A stretch of 64,000 nucleotides of DNA, from NCBI RefSeq assembly GCF_004364345.1, contig NZ_SOCA01000002.1, forward strand, positions 385,711 to 449,710, read 5' to 3'. The stretch is from Prosthecobacter fusiformis. GTDB taxonomy: Bacteria > Verrucomicrobiota > Verrucomicrobiia > Verrucomicrobiales > Verrucomicrobiaceae. Both the position numbers and the translations under genes were made by a program. This document shows, one piece after another, positions 8,127 to 16,854 of this stretch; the stretch's first letter is position 1; every line of letters begins with the position of its first letter. The notes beneath the pieces were generated by a model. That model worked only from the letters and a program-made list of their open reading frames with translations, did not search any database and was not told the origin of the DNA.

Positions 8127-10493
8127 TTATTCCCTGGCTTTGAGAACACCCACCATGTCCAGCTTGGTGACCATCCTGCCGACGACCCAAAAGCAGGCTC
8201 CGGCGGCAAATAGCACGACGAGAATGGCGGTGCTGTAAGTCTTGTAGCTGATGAGAAGCGGCATTCGAATGGTCTCCGTACTGATCGCTGCAATGATGAA
8301 AGTGGCGAGTCCGCGACCAAAAAGTAGCCCAACGGGAAGGGCAGTCAGTACCAGGATAGTGAGTTCTCCCAAGAGGACGCTGCCCACTTCACGCTGGGTG
8401 AAGCCGACGACACGGAGAGTCGCCAGATCCCGGCCGCGCTCGGAGAGGGCGATGCGGGCGCTGTTATAAACGACGCCGAACGCAACAATGACGGCGAGGG
8501 TGAGATACAGGCGGCGAATGATGCCGATGCTTTCACCCGTCGTGCTGCGGAAGGCGGCAAGCTGCTCCTTTTTCACCAGGGTGACGGCAATGCGCGGAGT
8601 CTCTTTGACCTGGGTCATGAATTCAGTCCAGCGTGTGGGATCTACGGTCATGTAGGCACCACTCACTGAATCTCCTTCGCGCATGAGGCGGTGAAGCGCC
8701 TGTTTATCCATGTAAGCGGCGACGCCGGCGAAGTCTTCCCGCAGGCCGCTGATGGGGACGGTCAGTAGAGGGCGCTGCCCCTCCAGCACGGCCACCTGGA
8801 TTTCATCGCCCAGTTTAGCCCCGAGAATCTCAGCCAGCTTGGACGACATGACGATGCCATTATCGGGCAGCTCAAGCGTGTTGCCATTTTCGTCGAGCAC
8901 ACGGTTGAGGTCCGCACCTTTTGGCAAGCCTGTGATGGACAACTTGCGCGTGTGGTGTCCATAACGCAGCCGCGCTTGTACAACCCGGACTGGTTCAGCC
9001 CGGATGACACCGGGGAGGTGCTCCAGATCATGAATGGCACTGCTGCTGCCCGGCTCGATGAGAAAAGCGATGACATCCTGGCGCTGGACTTCGTTCCATT
9101 GGTAAGTGAGAAGGTGATCAATGCTGTCCTCCATGCTGCCTGGCAGGACCATCAATCCCGTGGCAAGCGAGAGGCCAAAGACCGTGAATGCTGATTGCCA
9201 GGGACGCCGCTCGATGTTCCGCAAAGCCATGCGAAAAGCTGGGCCTGTGCCCCGGGTGAGGCCGATGCGCTCCAGCAGACTGGGTTTAAAGTCGGCCGGG
9301 GGTTCTGGGCGCATCGCTTCGGCGGGGGGCAGCTTGACGGCCATCCAGACGACACTCAGGACGCCGAGAAAGGAGGCACCTGCACTGACGGTGAGTGCAA
9401 TGCCCAGAGCACTGTAATCCATTTTAAAGTTGAGCTCTGGAAAACGAAAAAAGAGCTCATACATGCTGATGAGGCCATTCCCCATGAAGCGCCCGGCAAT
9501 GCCGCCCATGATAGAGCCGACAACAACGATGACCATGGCAAACCCGAGGTAATGCCTGCCGACCTGCCAGGAGGAATAACCCAGTGCTTTGAGTTGGGCA
9601 ATCTGCTCTCTTTGCAGCCTAACCAGCCGCGCCAGAACGGCATTCACCATGAAGGCAGCGACGCTGAGAAACACGACGGGATAGGCAAAGGAGAGCGCAT
9701 TCAAGACGCGCAGTTCATCCTCCAGCCGTGAGGCGCTGCCGTGATCCCGCCGGGTATAGGCACCCACCGCTCCATAACTCATCAGCAAACGGTCTGCATC
9801 GGCGATGACGGTGCCAGCTTCCACGCCCGGAGCGAGATCGATGACGAAATCATTAAAAGCTCCGTCCATGTTATACGCCACGGCCACGGAGCGGTAGTTC
9901 ATCCAAAAGACGCCAAACCGTTTGTTGTCGGGGAGAGTTTCGCCGGCCCGCGCTTCAAAAACGAACTCGGGAGAAAGGCCGATGCCCGTCACGGTGATGC
10001 GGTCGCGCCGTCCATTGATGATGGCATGCACGCTGTCTCCGAGTTCCAGTTTATTGGCCAGAGCGAAGGCCTCGCTCACCACGGCTTCGCCACGTGCATC
10101 GGCTCTGGGAATGCGGCCTTTGCGAAGAAAGATCTGGTTTAAAAGAGGATCCCGATCTTCCGGCAGAGACACGATGTGGGCCGTGCAAGGCTCCAGCACT
10201 CCTGGCAGGTCCAGGACGGCATCCAGCACCACCCGTGTCTCGATGGCGGTGACGCCTGGTATTTGAGCCATTCTTTCCCGCATGGAAAGGGGCGCTCGTT
10301 TGAGGGAGCCAAACACATCCGCCATCCGGTAGCTCTGATAATAAGCATCGCGTGTGCTCTCCAGGGTGAGGATGAGGCTGCGGGTCATGATCATCATGGC
10401 CAGTCCGCAGGCCATGACCAGGGAGACGGCAATGATCTGCCCTTTCATGCGATTCACATCGCGAAAAAGCTTGAGATCAAGGGGCGTGAGCAT
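8127..10493 (-). CDS. ABC transporter permease with two FtsX domains
   Basis: A 788-residue inner-membrane permease of the FtsX/MacB superfamily. A first span near residues 18-38 is followed by a periplasmic domain, three spans around 260-400, then a second unit with one span near 435, a second periplasmic domain and three C-terminal spans. Both halves carry the FtsX signature in which a charged cytoplasmic loop leads into a helix (LKALGYSSWQVGRHYLGF; LRVVGFTQREVGSVLLG). Such proteins work with a LolD/MacB-like ATPase in lipoprotein or small-molecule export. No ATPase is adjacent; the nearest is at 23.5 kb with its own small permease. The gene is divergent from murI across 76 bp. Substrate unknown. 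Confidence 0.85.
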   Translation of the reverse strand: MLTPLDLKLFRDVNRMKGQIIAVSLVMACGLAMMIMTRSLILTLESTRDAYYQSYRMADVFGSLKRAPLSMRERMAQIPGVTAIETRVVLDAVLDLPGVLEPCTAHIVSLPEDRDPLLNQIFLRKGRIPRADARGEAVVSEAFALANKLELGDSVHAIINGRRDRITVTGIGLSPEFVFEARAGETLPDNKRFGVFWMNYRSVAVAYNMDGAFNDFVIDLAPGVEAGTVIADADRLLMSYGAVGAYTRRDHGSASRLEDELRVLNALSFAYPVVFLSVAAFMVNAVLARLVRLQREQIAQLKALGYSSWQVGRHYLGFAMVIVVVGSIMGGIAGRFMGNGLISMYELFFRFPELNFKMDYSALGIALTVSAGASFLGVLSVVWMAVKLPPAEAMRPEPPADFKPSLLERIGLTRGTGPAFRMALRNIERRPWQSAFTVFGLSLATGLMVLPGSMEDSIDHLLTYQWNEVQRQDVIAFLIEPGSSSAIHDLEHLPGVIRAEPVRVVQARLRYGHHTRKLSITGLPKGADLNRVLDENGNTLELPDNGIVMSSKLAEILGAKLGDEIQVAVLEGQRPLLTVPISGLREDFAGVAAYMDKQALHRLMREGDSVSGAYMTVDPTRWTEFMTQVKETPRIAVTLVKKEQLAAFRSTTGESIGIIRRLYLTLAVIVAFGVVYNSARIALSERGRDLATLRVVGFTQREVGSVLLGELTILVLTALPVGLLFGRGLATFIIAAISTETIRMPLLISYKTYSTAILVVLFAAGACFWVVGRMVTKLDMVGVLKARE

Positions 10494-10569
10494 GGAAGGA
10501 CTTTAAACTGGATTGACCCAATGTGAAGGTAGTCCGAAATCAATGCTGTTCATCCGCCAAATCGTGTGA

Positions 10570-11409
10570 ATGCTTTCCATATCTATCGTTTCTCCCGCCA
10601 TGACTGCTCCTGATTCTTCTGCCCCCCTCGGTGTCTTTGATTCTGGCGTGGGGGGGCTGACGGTGGTGCGTGCGTTGCGCGAGCTTTTGCCGAATGAATC
10701 CATCATCTATCTGGGGGATACGGCACGGGTGCCCTATGGGTCTAAATCACCCGATACCATCCGCCGTTTTTCGGTGGAGGATACCCAGTTCCTGGTCGGC
10801 CATGGGGTGAAGGCGGTGATCGTGGCCTGCAATACGGCCACCGCTCATGCCCTGCCACTTTTGCAGGCGACCTTCAGGGTGCCTGTGATCGGCGTGCTGG
10901 AGCCTGGGGTGGAGGCGACCCTGGCGGGTGGAAATTGCGAGCGGGTGGGGATCATCGGAACCGCCGGCACGATCCGCAGCAGCGCGTATCAATACGCCCT
11001 GGCCATGCGCAAACCCGATCTGCAAATCCATGCGGTGGCTACGCCTTTGCTCGTTCCTTTTGTGGAGGAAGGCTGGACGGATCATCCCGCCCTGAAGTCC
11101 GTTTTGAAAGAATACCTGACGCCGCTGCTGGATAAAGGAGTGGATACACTGGTACTGGGCTGTACACACTATCCGCTGCTGGTGCCGGTGCTGAAGAAGA
11201 TGCTGGGTAAAAAGGTGCGCCTCGTGGACAGTGCCAGCACCTGCGCTGCACATGCCAAGCGAATGCTGGAGGACCGACAGCTGCTGCGTTCCACCAAGGG
11301 GAAACCCACCTTGGAAATCTATCTCACGGATTTGGCTGAACAAGCTGAAGCCCTGGCCAAACGCTTTCTCGGCACTGAATTCGGCAAGGTGAAAAAGGCA
11401 ACGCTATAG
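10570..11409 (+). CDS. murI: Glutamate racemase
   Basis: Racemises L- to D-glutamate for peptidoglycan. The family signatures GVFDSGVGGLTVVRAL and YLGDTARVPYGSKS are near the N-terminus. The two catalytic cysteines are in VACNTATA (about residue 87) and LGCTHYPLL (about residue 198). An ATG at 10600 would remove ten residues and start directly before the conserved core; either start is possible, and no Shine-Dalgarno decides. The gene converges with the iron alcohol dehydrogenase, with 17 bp between the stops. Confidence 0.95.
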   Translation: MLSISIVSPAMTAPDSSAPLGVFDSGVGGLTVVRALRELLPNESIIYLGDTARVPYGSKSPDTIRRFSVEDTQFLVGHGVKAVIVACNTATAHALPLLQATFRVPVIGVLEPGVEATLAGGNCERVGIIGTAGTIRSSAYQYALAMRKPDLQIHAVATPLLVPFVEEGWTDHPALKSVLKEYLTPLLDKGVDTLVLGCTHYPLLVPVLKKMLGKKVRLVDSASTCAAHAKRMLEDRQLLRSTKGKPTLEIYLTDLAEQAEALAKRFLGTEFGKVKKATL

Positions 11410-11426
11410 GGCTACCATTCCTACCT

Positions 11427-12545
11427 TTACATCGCAGAGCGATAAAGGTCAGCAAAGTCGGCGACGGTGAGTGGGCGGGGATTGAATTGTGCGGTCCACT
11501 GTTTCATCGCCATTTCAGCTAGCGAGGACAGATCGGATTCCTGGACGCCATAGCTGGAGATTTTCAGAGGCATTTGGGCCAGGGAAAGAAGCTCTGTGAC
11601 GCGCTGCGCAAGGTCGCCCTCGTAATAGCTGGCGTAAACGGCTGCACACTCGGGTAGGGCGGAATTAAAACGGATGATGTGAGGAAGCATGACGCCCACG
11701 GCTTCGCCATGAACGACATGAAATTTGGCCGTCAAAGGATTGGCGCAGGAGTGTGCTGCACCGAGCATGGAGTTCTCAATGGCGATGCCCGCATAGGCTG
11801 CACCGAGTAGCATCTGGCCCCGAGCTTCGAGATTTTTGGAATCCGCGAGGATGCGGGTAAACCCTTCGTGGCAGAGACGGAACGCCTCTCGGGAAAAGAC
11901 CGTGGACCACGCATTGCCTTTGTTGGTGACTGCCGTTTCCAGCGCATGGGAAAGCGCATCCACACCGGTACAGACCGTCACCCGATGGGGTTGTGAAACG
12001 GTTAGCTCAGGATCAAGAATGGCGACTTTGGCGGCGGCTTTGACATCCCCACACGCCATTTTCACATGAGTTTCCGCGTCAGAGATGAGGGCGTAGCTTT
12101 GGCACTCGCTACCCGTGCCTGCTGTGGTGGGAATGGCGATCATCGGCAGCATGGGCTGCGTGGCTTTCCCGGTCCCCCAGTAGTCCTGCATCCGGCCGCC
12201 GTTGGTCAGAATGAAGTTGCAGCCCTTGGCTGTATCCATGCTGCTACCGCCGCCCAGACCGATGATAAAGTCTGTCTGGAATTCACGGGCGATTTCCACA
12301 CACCGGTCCACATCTTCCGTGCTGGGATTCTCGCGTACATCTCCATAGACACGTGTCTGCACGCCCGCCGTCAAAAGATAGGATGCCGCGCGGGTCACGT
12401 AGCCAGCTTTGACAATGCCAGGATCACTGACGATCAACGCCCGCCTGCCTCCCAGTTCCCGGGTCAGTTCGCCGATTTGGGAGAGCGTACCGTTTCCAAA
12501 AATGAGTCGGGTGCGGGGATGATGGTCAAAGGGGGAAAAAGGCAT
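11427..12545 (-). CDS. Iron-containing alcohol dehydrogenase
   Basis: A 372-residue group III NAD(P)-dependent alcohol dehydrogenase. The cofactor motif IIGLGGGSSMDTAKG lies near residue 95. Iron ligands sit in TGVDALSHALE and in the His-rich segment GAAHSCANPLTAKFHVVHGEA. It lies 65 bp downstream of an aldehyde dehydrogenase on the same strand, so the pair may interconvert an alcohol, its aldehyde and an acid or acyl product. The substrate cannot be told from sequence. It ends close to, and converges with, murI. Confidence 0.9.
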   Translation of the reverse strand: MPFSPFDHHPRTRLIFGNGTLSQIGELTRELGGRRALIVSDPGIVKAGYVTRAASYLLTAGVQTRVYGDVRENPSTEDVDRCVEIAREFQTDFIIGLGGGSSMDTAKGCNFILTNGGRMQDYWGTGKATQPMLPMIAIPTTAGTGSECQSYALISDAETHVKMACGDVKAAAKVAILDPELTVSQPHRVTVCTGVDALSHALETAVTNKGNAWSTVFSREAFRLCHEGFTRILADSKNLEARGQMLLGAAYAGIAIENSMLGAAHSCANPLTAKFHVVHGEAVGVMLPHIIRFNSALPECAAVYASYYEGDLAQRVTELLSLAQMPLKISSYGVQESDLSSLAEMAMKQWTAQFNPRPLTVADFADLYRSAM

Positions 12546-12610
12546 GATGAAGAAACGGGGGCAGACCCAGGATGACGGGCGGAGACATGGGGTGCAATCC
12601 CCGTGCCACT

Positions 12611-14047
12611 TCAGGCGCGGTCGATCGAACGGCGCTTGTAGAGGAACTCGAACATGTTTCCTTCATGCGGCTGGTCCCAACTGATCTTCATCGTGCTGAT
12701 CGGTCCGAGGTTGAGGCGGTCAATGGTCGGACATTCGAGCAATTCGTCCGTGAAGGCTGGGTCTTCAGTGATTGCTGTGACAATCAGGGAATAACCAATT
12801 TTGCTCAATACCTCGGATTGCTTCACCTCGACGACACTGGCGTAGGGGCAAAGGAATTCCCGGTTGGCCAGCGGATGATCCCAACTGTTGCAATGAATGA
12901 TCGTCGGACGCAAAAAGGTGCCTCCCTGGAACTCCACTTTCCGTGGACCATTGCGATATTTGGCGGTGACGTCCTCTGCACCGGGTTTGTCGGCGAGATC
13001 GGCATCAATGACGCCATCAATGTAATCAGCCATCTTGGTGTTGGCAAAGCCGGACAGACGCGCGTTTTCATCATCGGCTGGCAGAGGCTCCACAGGGCCG
13101 AGGCGCTGGGCGATGGCATCTGCGATTTCCTTGCCATACTTCGGCACGATCACGGCCGAAGCATTGATGCAGGAGCGACCACCGTTGTCACTGATGGAAC
13201 TGACGATGACATCAATGTAGTCTTTCCAGTCTTCGATCTTGTCTTCGCCGATGATGATCTTGCTCCAGCCTGGGCCGTGGACCTGGACGGAAGGATTGCC
13301 TTCGTACATCTTCGCCATGGCGACATCACCGAAGACGAGATTACGGCCACTGAGTTTCACCACTTCGCCGCTGCCTTCATGGTCAGTGGGATAAAAACCG
13401 AAGGCTTCAGGGGGTGCTCCGGCGGCGATGAAAGCCTGGATAAGGCGGAAGGGGGTCCAGGGTTCCTCACGCCCCGGTTTGATGACCACTGGGATCTTCA
13501 GGGCGATGGCTGGCAGCCAGAGGGAGTTGACCGCTGGCGAGTTACTCGGCATCACGAGTCCCAAAGAATTCGTGGTGGGAAAATACGAGACGGGGCAATT
13601 GGCCTGGGTGCCGAATCCCAGGTCAATGACGCTCATATCGAGCCCACGGGAAAGACCATTGAGGATCTCATCCATGTGGGTCAGCGCATAGTGCAGCTTG
13701 GCCATGTTCCGCTTCACCATGATGTGGGGAAGGCCGCTGGTGCGGGAGAGAGTGGCGATGTATTCTTCGGGGCTTTGTGTATGCCCCTTGTCACCCAGTG
13801 GCAGTGTGCCGTTCAGGAAAAGGTCACCTGCTTTGGCTGTGATCTCGACCAACTGGGCCACCGTGAATTTTTTCAGGGCTTTGCGGGCCTCGCCGATCTT
13901 TCCCAGATCCTTGCGCACAATCCCTGCATTCACCTGGCTGACTTCCGCGCATACCTCGCCAGTTTTGTGATCTTTGACCGGTACTTTGTCGAGCGATTCG
14001 TAGGGACGGCCTTTGCGCAGAGCGGGGAGGTGGGGAATGGATGACAT
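12611..14047 (-). CDS. Aldehyde dehydrogenase family protein with atypical active-site motifs
   Basis: A 478-residue member of the aldehyde dehydrogenase superfamily, taking the ATG at 14047 (MSSIPHLPALRKGRPYESLD) over the frame opening at 14092. The nucleophile Cys293 is in NGGRSCINAS. The oxyanion Asn region reads MPSNSP rather than PWNFP. The usual Glu-containing ELGG motif is replaced by VQVHGPGWSK (about residues 254-263), closer to the GPGN/GAGN loop of CoA-acylating enzymes such as EutE and PduP. It may therefore be an acylating aldehyde dehydrogenase, or a divergent hydrolytic one. It is followed by the iron alcohol dehydrogenase, which suggests a shared alcohol-aldehyde route. Confidence 0.82.
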   Translation of the reverse strand: MSSIPHLPALRKGRPYESLDKVPVKDHKTGEVCAEVSQVNAGIVRKDLGKIGEARKALKKFTVAQLVEITAKAGDLFLNGTLPLGDKGHTQSPEEYIATLSRTSGLPHIMVKRNMAKLHYALTHMDEILNGLSRGLDMSVIDLGFGTQANCPVSYFPTTNSLGLVMPSNSPAVNSLWLPAIALKIPVVIKPGREEPWTPFRLIQAFIAAGAPPEAFGFYPTDHEGSGEVVKLSGRNLVFGDVAMAKMYEGNPSVQVHGPGWSKIIIGEDKIEDWKDYIDVIVSSISDNGGRSCINASAVIVPKYGKEIADAIAQRLGPVEPLPADDENARLSGFANTKMADYIDGVIDADLADKPGAEDVTAKYRNGPRKVEFQGGTFLRPTIIHCNSWDHPLANREFLCPYASVVEVKQSEVLSKIGYSLIVTAITEDPAFTDELLECPTIDRLNLGPISTMKISWDQPHEGNMFEFLYKRRSIDRA

Positions 14048-14283
14048 GGGAGAATGATTGGCGGGCGTGAGGGTTACGAGTGACCTCCACAAGGGGCAAC
14101 GGAAAAACAGGCTTCAGAGGCCCGGTCTTTCAGTGAACCTGAAGACATCTCCTCAAAGAATAACCAGGGCTTCATCTCAATGATGAAGACAGAATATGTG
14201 CAATAAAGGTGATTCAACACCCACGGCATCCATCGCAAAACAGCCTCTATTTCAGACAAGTTGCTCAGAGCATGGCTTTGTTA

Positions 14284-14313
14284 GTTCCCATGACCCGGCA
14301 GGATCATGGTAAC
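14284..14313 (-). terminator. Hairpin downstream of the proton-channel operon
   Basis: An inverted repeat, GTTcCCATGA at 14284-14293 and TCATGGtAAC at 14304-14313, has one mismatched pair and a 10-base loop, 19 bp beyond the stop of the last operon gene. No T-tract follows, so it may be a weak terminator or an mRNA 3' stabiliser. The rest of 14048-14332 holds only a second small inverted repeat (CTTCATC/GATGAAG at 14170-14188) and no supportable gene. Confidence 0.35.
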
Positions 14314-14332
14314 TCAAATGCATCAAAGGGTT

Positions 14333-15883
14333 TTAGTCCAAAGAACGTTTTGGAGCAGCAATCCGCACAGGATCTCCGGCCCCTGGTTTTTTGGGAGCAG
14401 GTGGTGTCGGTAAATTGAATCGCTGCACTTCATAACCAGTCACATTCACCGAAAGGTCCAATTGCGCGAGGAATTCCCAGGTAGCGGATACACCAATGTC
14501 ATCGGCAATTTTGCGTGCTTCCAAATAGGTGTCAAAGGCATCCGCCATGACCTGGAATACAGCCACACCTTGGGTATCCCCTTTGATCTGGCGCATGAGA
14601 CGCTGATAATTGGAGCCTTCCGCACGCATTTGATCCAGTGTTTCTCCACCGCCAGCTCTCGGTGTGAGGGCCAATTGAATGGCTGTACTTCCAGGGCGGA
14701 TGGTTGGCTTGATGGTGTAAGAACCGCTCAGAGTGGGGCTTGAAGCTGCACGCTCTAGCATGGCCTGGAGCTTAAATGCGTCGTAAATCACTTTGCTGCG
14801 GCTTTTGTTTTTGATGCTGTCCAGTCCGGCCAGATCCTTCACAAAATAACTGAGCACCTCTTTAGCACCTGCTTTGACTTCCACGGATTTAGATCCGTAA
14901 CTAAAGTTGATTTTGCCTCCGGCCATGGCCGCTTTGATCGTCGGTTTGGTGGGGTCCTTGGATGGATCAAGAGCAGTCCATTTACTCAGGTCGGCCTTCG
15001 TGGCTGCAATCACTGCGGTGGTAACAGCAGGCAGACTGGATTTGAGGGTCACCGCGATGTCGCCAAGCGCTCCTAAAACAGCTTTGTTTGGCTGCAAACC
15101 TGCCGCAGCGAGGTCTTTGTAAGCGACAGCGACTTGATCCATTTGGAAATTGCCTGCCAGAGGCGAAATTTCAGGCCAGGCCTGCTGGGCGGCAGGGGCC
15201 GTGCCGAAGACTTTAGTCAGCATCGGCAGAAATGGGTCAATCCTGACCTCTTTATACTCCAACTGACTTTTTACTTTTTCCAAGCCATCAATAATCGGTT
15301 TGATGAAAGCTTCGTCATTGAGGAAAAGTACGCCTTGCCTGGCCACCAGCACACGAGTTTCGTTAGGCTCCGCAGGATAGGGACGGGGATTGGGCAAGCG
15401 TACAAAGGTTGGCGCAGGCGGAGTATAGACCGGGGTTTCGTCTAACAGGCTTTTAAGACGTTCAAGCTCAGCCAGCATGGCATCTGTCTTGGCCTTTTCC
15501 TCTTCCCGTTTCTTTTTAGCCTCATCCAGTTTCTTGCGGAAACTGTCGAGATCCATGAACTCCATCTGCTTGGCTACCGACGTGGTGTCAATTTTGCTCA
15601 GTTCTTCGGTGACTTTCTGGAGTTCGATCTCGGCTATCTTTTGGTCTTCCTCCAGCTTTTTCGGATCTTGTGGCAATGGCGGCAGTTGCTTGATTTTTTC
15701 CACCATTTCTTTATGCTGCTCCTCGGTCACCGGGGGCAGGTCTGAAAGGATTTTATTAACGGCAGCAGCGAGGCTGATACCGACCATCACCATCACGATA
15801 ATGAGAACACCCACGACGTTCGTCATGGTGTCCATCAAAGCGACGAAGGGCAGTTCCTGCTCCTCATGTTTGTGTTTGGACAT
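14333..15883 (-). CDS. ExbD/MotB-like single-span subunit B with long periplasmic domain
   Basis: A 516-residue inner-membrane protein. The N-terminus has the ExbD/TolR/MotB architecture: a short cytoplasmic tail, then one span (about residues 11-36) with the key Asp18 in LPFVALMDTMTNVVGVLI, the position that carries protons in this family. Residues about 55-150 are charged coiled coil; a Pro-rich linker (TPPAPTFVRLPNPRPYP) leads to a large periplasmic region of about 340 residues that I do not recognise and that has no OmpA-like peptidoglycan motif. It is the third gene of the operon, 15 bp after the first ExbD-like gene. It probably forms part of the rod of a proton-driven motor with the ExbB-like protein. 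Much longer than ExbD (about 140 residues). Confidence 0.7.
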   Translation of the reverse strand: MSKHKHEEQELPFVALMDTMTNVVGVLIIVMVMVGISLAAAVNKILSDLPPVTEEQHKEMVEKIKQLPPLPQDPKKLEEDQKIAEIELQKVTEELSKIDTTSVAKQMEFMDLDSFRKKLDEAKKKREEEKAKTDAMLAELERLKSLLDETPVYTPPAPTFVRLPNPRPYPAEPNETRVLVARQGVLFLNDEAFIKPIIDGLEKVKSQLEYKEVRIDPFLPMLTKVFGTAPAAQQAWPEISPLAGNFQMDQVAVAYKDLAAAGLQPNKAVLGALGDIAVTLKSSLPAVTTAVIAATKADLSKWTALDPSKDPTKPTIKAAMAGGKINFSYGSKSVEVKAGAKEVLSYFVKDLAGLDSIKNKSRSKVIYDAFKLQAMLERAASSPTLSGSYTIKPTIRPGSTAIQLALTPRAGGGETLDQMRAEGSNYQRLMRQIKGDTQGVAVFQVMADAFDTYLEARKIADDIGVSATWEFLAQLDLSVNVTGYEVQRFNLPTPPAPKKPGAGDPVRIAAPKRSLD

Positions 15884-15898
15884 AGGGTAAAAGAGACT

Positions 15899-16798
15899 TT
15901 AAGATTTGGTTCCCGCAGGGGGCGTAGGAGCGGGAGCACCTGCTGCAGGTGCCGGAATTTTCCCTCGAAATTTATCGAAAAGTGCAAGATCAAGCTGACC
16001 GCGGCCCGGGATGGGGAGTTTCCCCACACGGACTTTATAGTCTGCCTCTGCACGTCCAGCACCAGCATTGAATGCCGTCTGGCCGTCGTCGCGAATCAGG
16101 AAAAGAATGAGCGAGTTCTTGTCCTTTGATACTTCAGTGAGAAAATGATTGTATGCGACATCGGCGACCACCACGCTGGCGCTGGCACTGAGCCGATAAT
16201 CCTGGTCATCCCAGGCTCCCAAAACTTTAAGTGAGCCTGAAGAGCATTCCACAAAATAGACTTTAGTCGTCTCAGGCATGCCGGAACCGGAAGGTTGTAC
16301 CACTACCGGAGGCAGCTTTTTACTTTCTGGAATCTTCCGCTTCTCCAGTTCGGCTGTTAAAGCAGCAATTTCCTTCTTTGTCTCTTTCTCCTGACGGGTC
16401 ATGCCATCAATTTCCGTCATCAAATCATCAAGCTCCTTCTGGAGCTTCATGCTGATCTCTTTATTTTGTTCCTGAAGTTCCTTGGAGGAGCTGAGCAATT
16501 TGCGGAGATTAACGAACCTCTGCTGCTTGTCCTCCAGGTTTTTTTGGACTTCCTGAAGCTTGACCAGCATTTGCTCCACTTTAACCTTCTGCTCCTCCCT
16601 CTCTTTGAGTTCCTTGAGCATGTCCTTATGCTCCTGGGCCATCCTGACTTCCTCCGCTGTCCTGCCCTGCGTTTGTTGCGACTGGGCAACGCAGAGCACG
16701 ACAATGATAAGAATGAGGACGCCGATCAGAGAACACAGAATGTCCAAGAAGGGAATGAGAAGAATCTCATCCGTTCCTTTATGACGTCGTTTAGCCAT
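15899..16798 (-). CDS. ExbD/TolR-like single-span subunit A with coiled coil
   Basis: A 299-residue protein with a basic cytoplasmic start (MAKRRHKGTDE) and one span (residues 12-37) holding Asp19 in LIPFLDILCSLIGVLIL, the conserved proton-carrying position of ExbD/TolR. Residues about 45-155 form a strongly charged coiled coil, followed by a Pro-rich hinge and a compact periplasmic domain (about 175-275) with VYFVECSSG and ILFLIRDDG segments that I cannot assign. The C-terminus is Pro/Ala-rich. It lies between the ExbB-like gene (56 bp upstream) and the second ExbD-like gene (15 bp downstream). Its coiled coil and domain differ from the neighbour's, so the two are not recent duplicates. Confidence 0.7.
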   Translation of the reverse strand: MAKRRHKGTDEILLIPFLDILCSLIGVLILIIVVLCVAQSQQTQGRTAEEVRMAQEHKDMLKELKEREEQKVKVEQMLVKLQEVQKNLEDKQQRFVNLRKLLSSSKELQEQNKEISMKLQKELDDLMTEIDGMTRQEKETKKEIAALTAELEKRKIPESKKLPPVVVQPSGSGMPETTKVYFVECSSGSLKVLGAWDDQDYRLSASASVVVADVAYNHFLTEVSKDKNSLILFLIRDDGQTAFNAGAGRAEADYKVRVGKLPIPGRGQLDLALFDKFRGKIPAPAAGAPAPTPPAGTKS

Positions 16799-16854
16799 GG
16801 AAAATCAAAAAGAGTGAAGACGTAGCTGAAGAGGAGGCTGAAGGAAAAACCGGA

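Noticed and set aside
12572-14044. A 490-codon open frame antisense to the aldehyde dehydrogenase gene
   Set aside because: The sense strand carries a complete enzyme with catalytic motifs. The antisense frame has no recognisable domain and is open because of the GC-rich codon bias.
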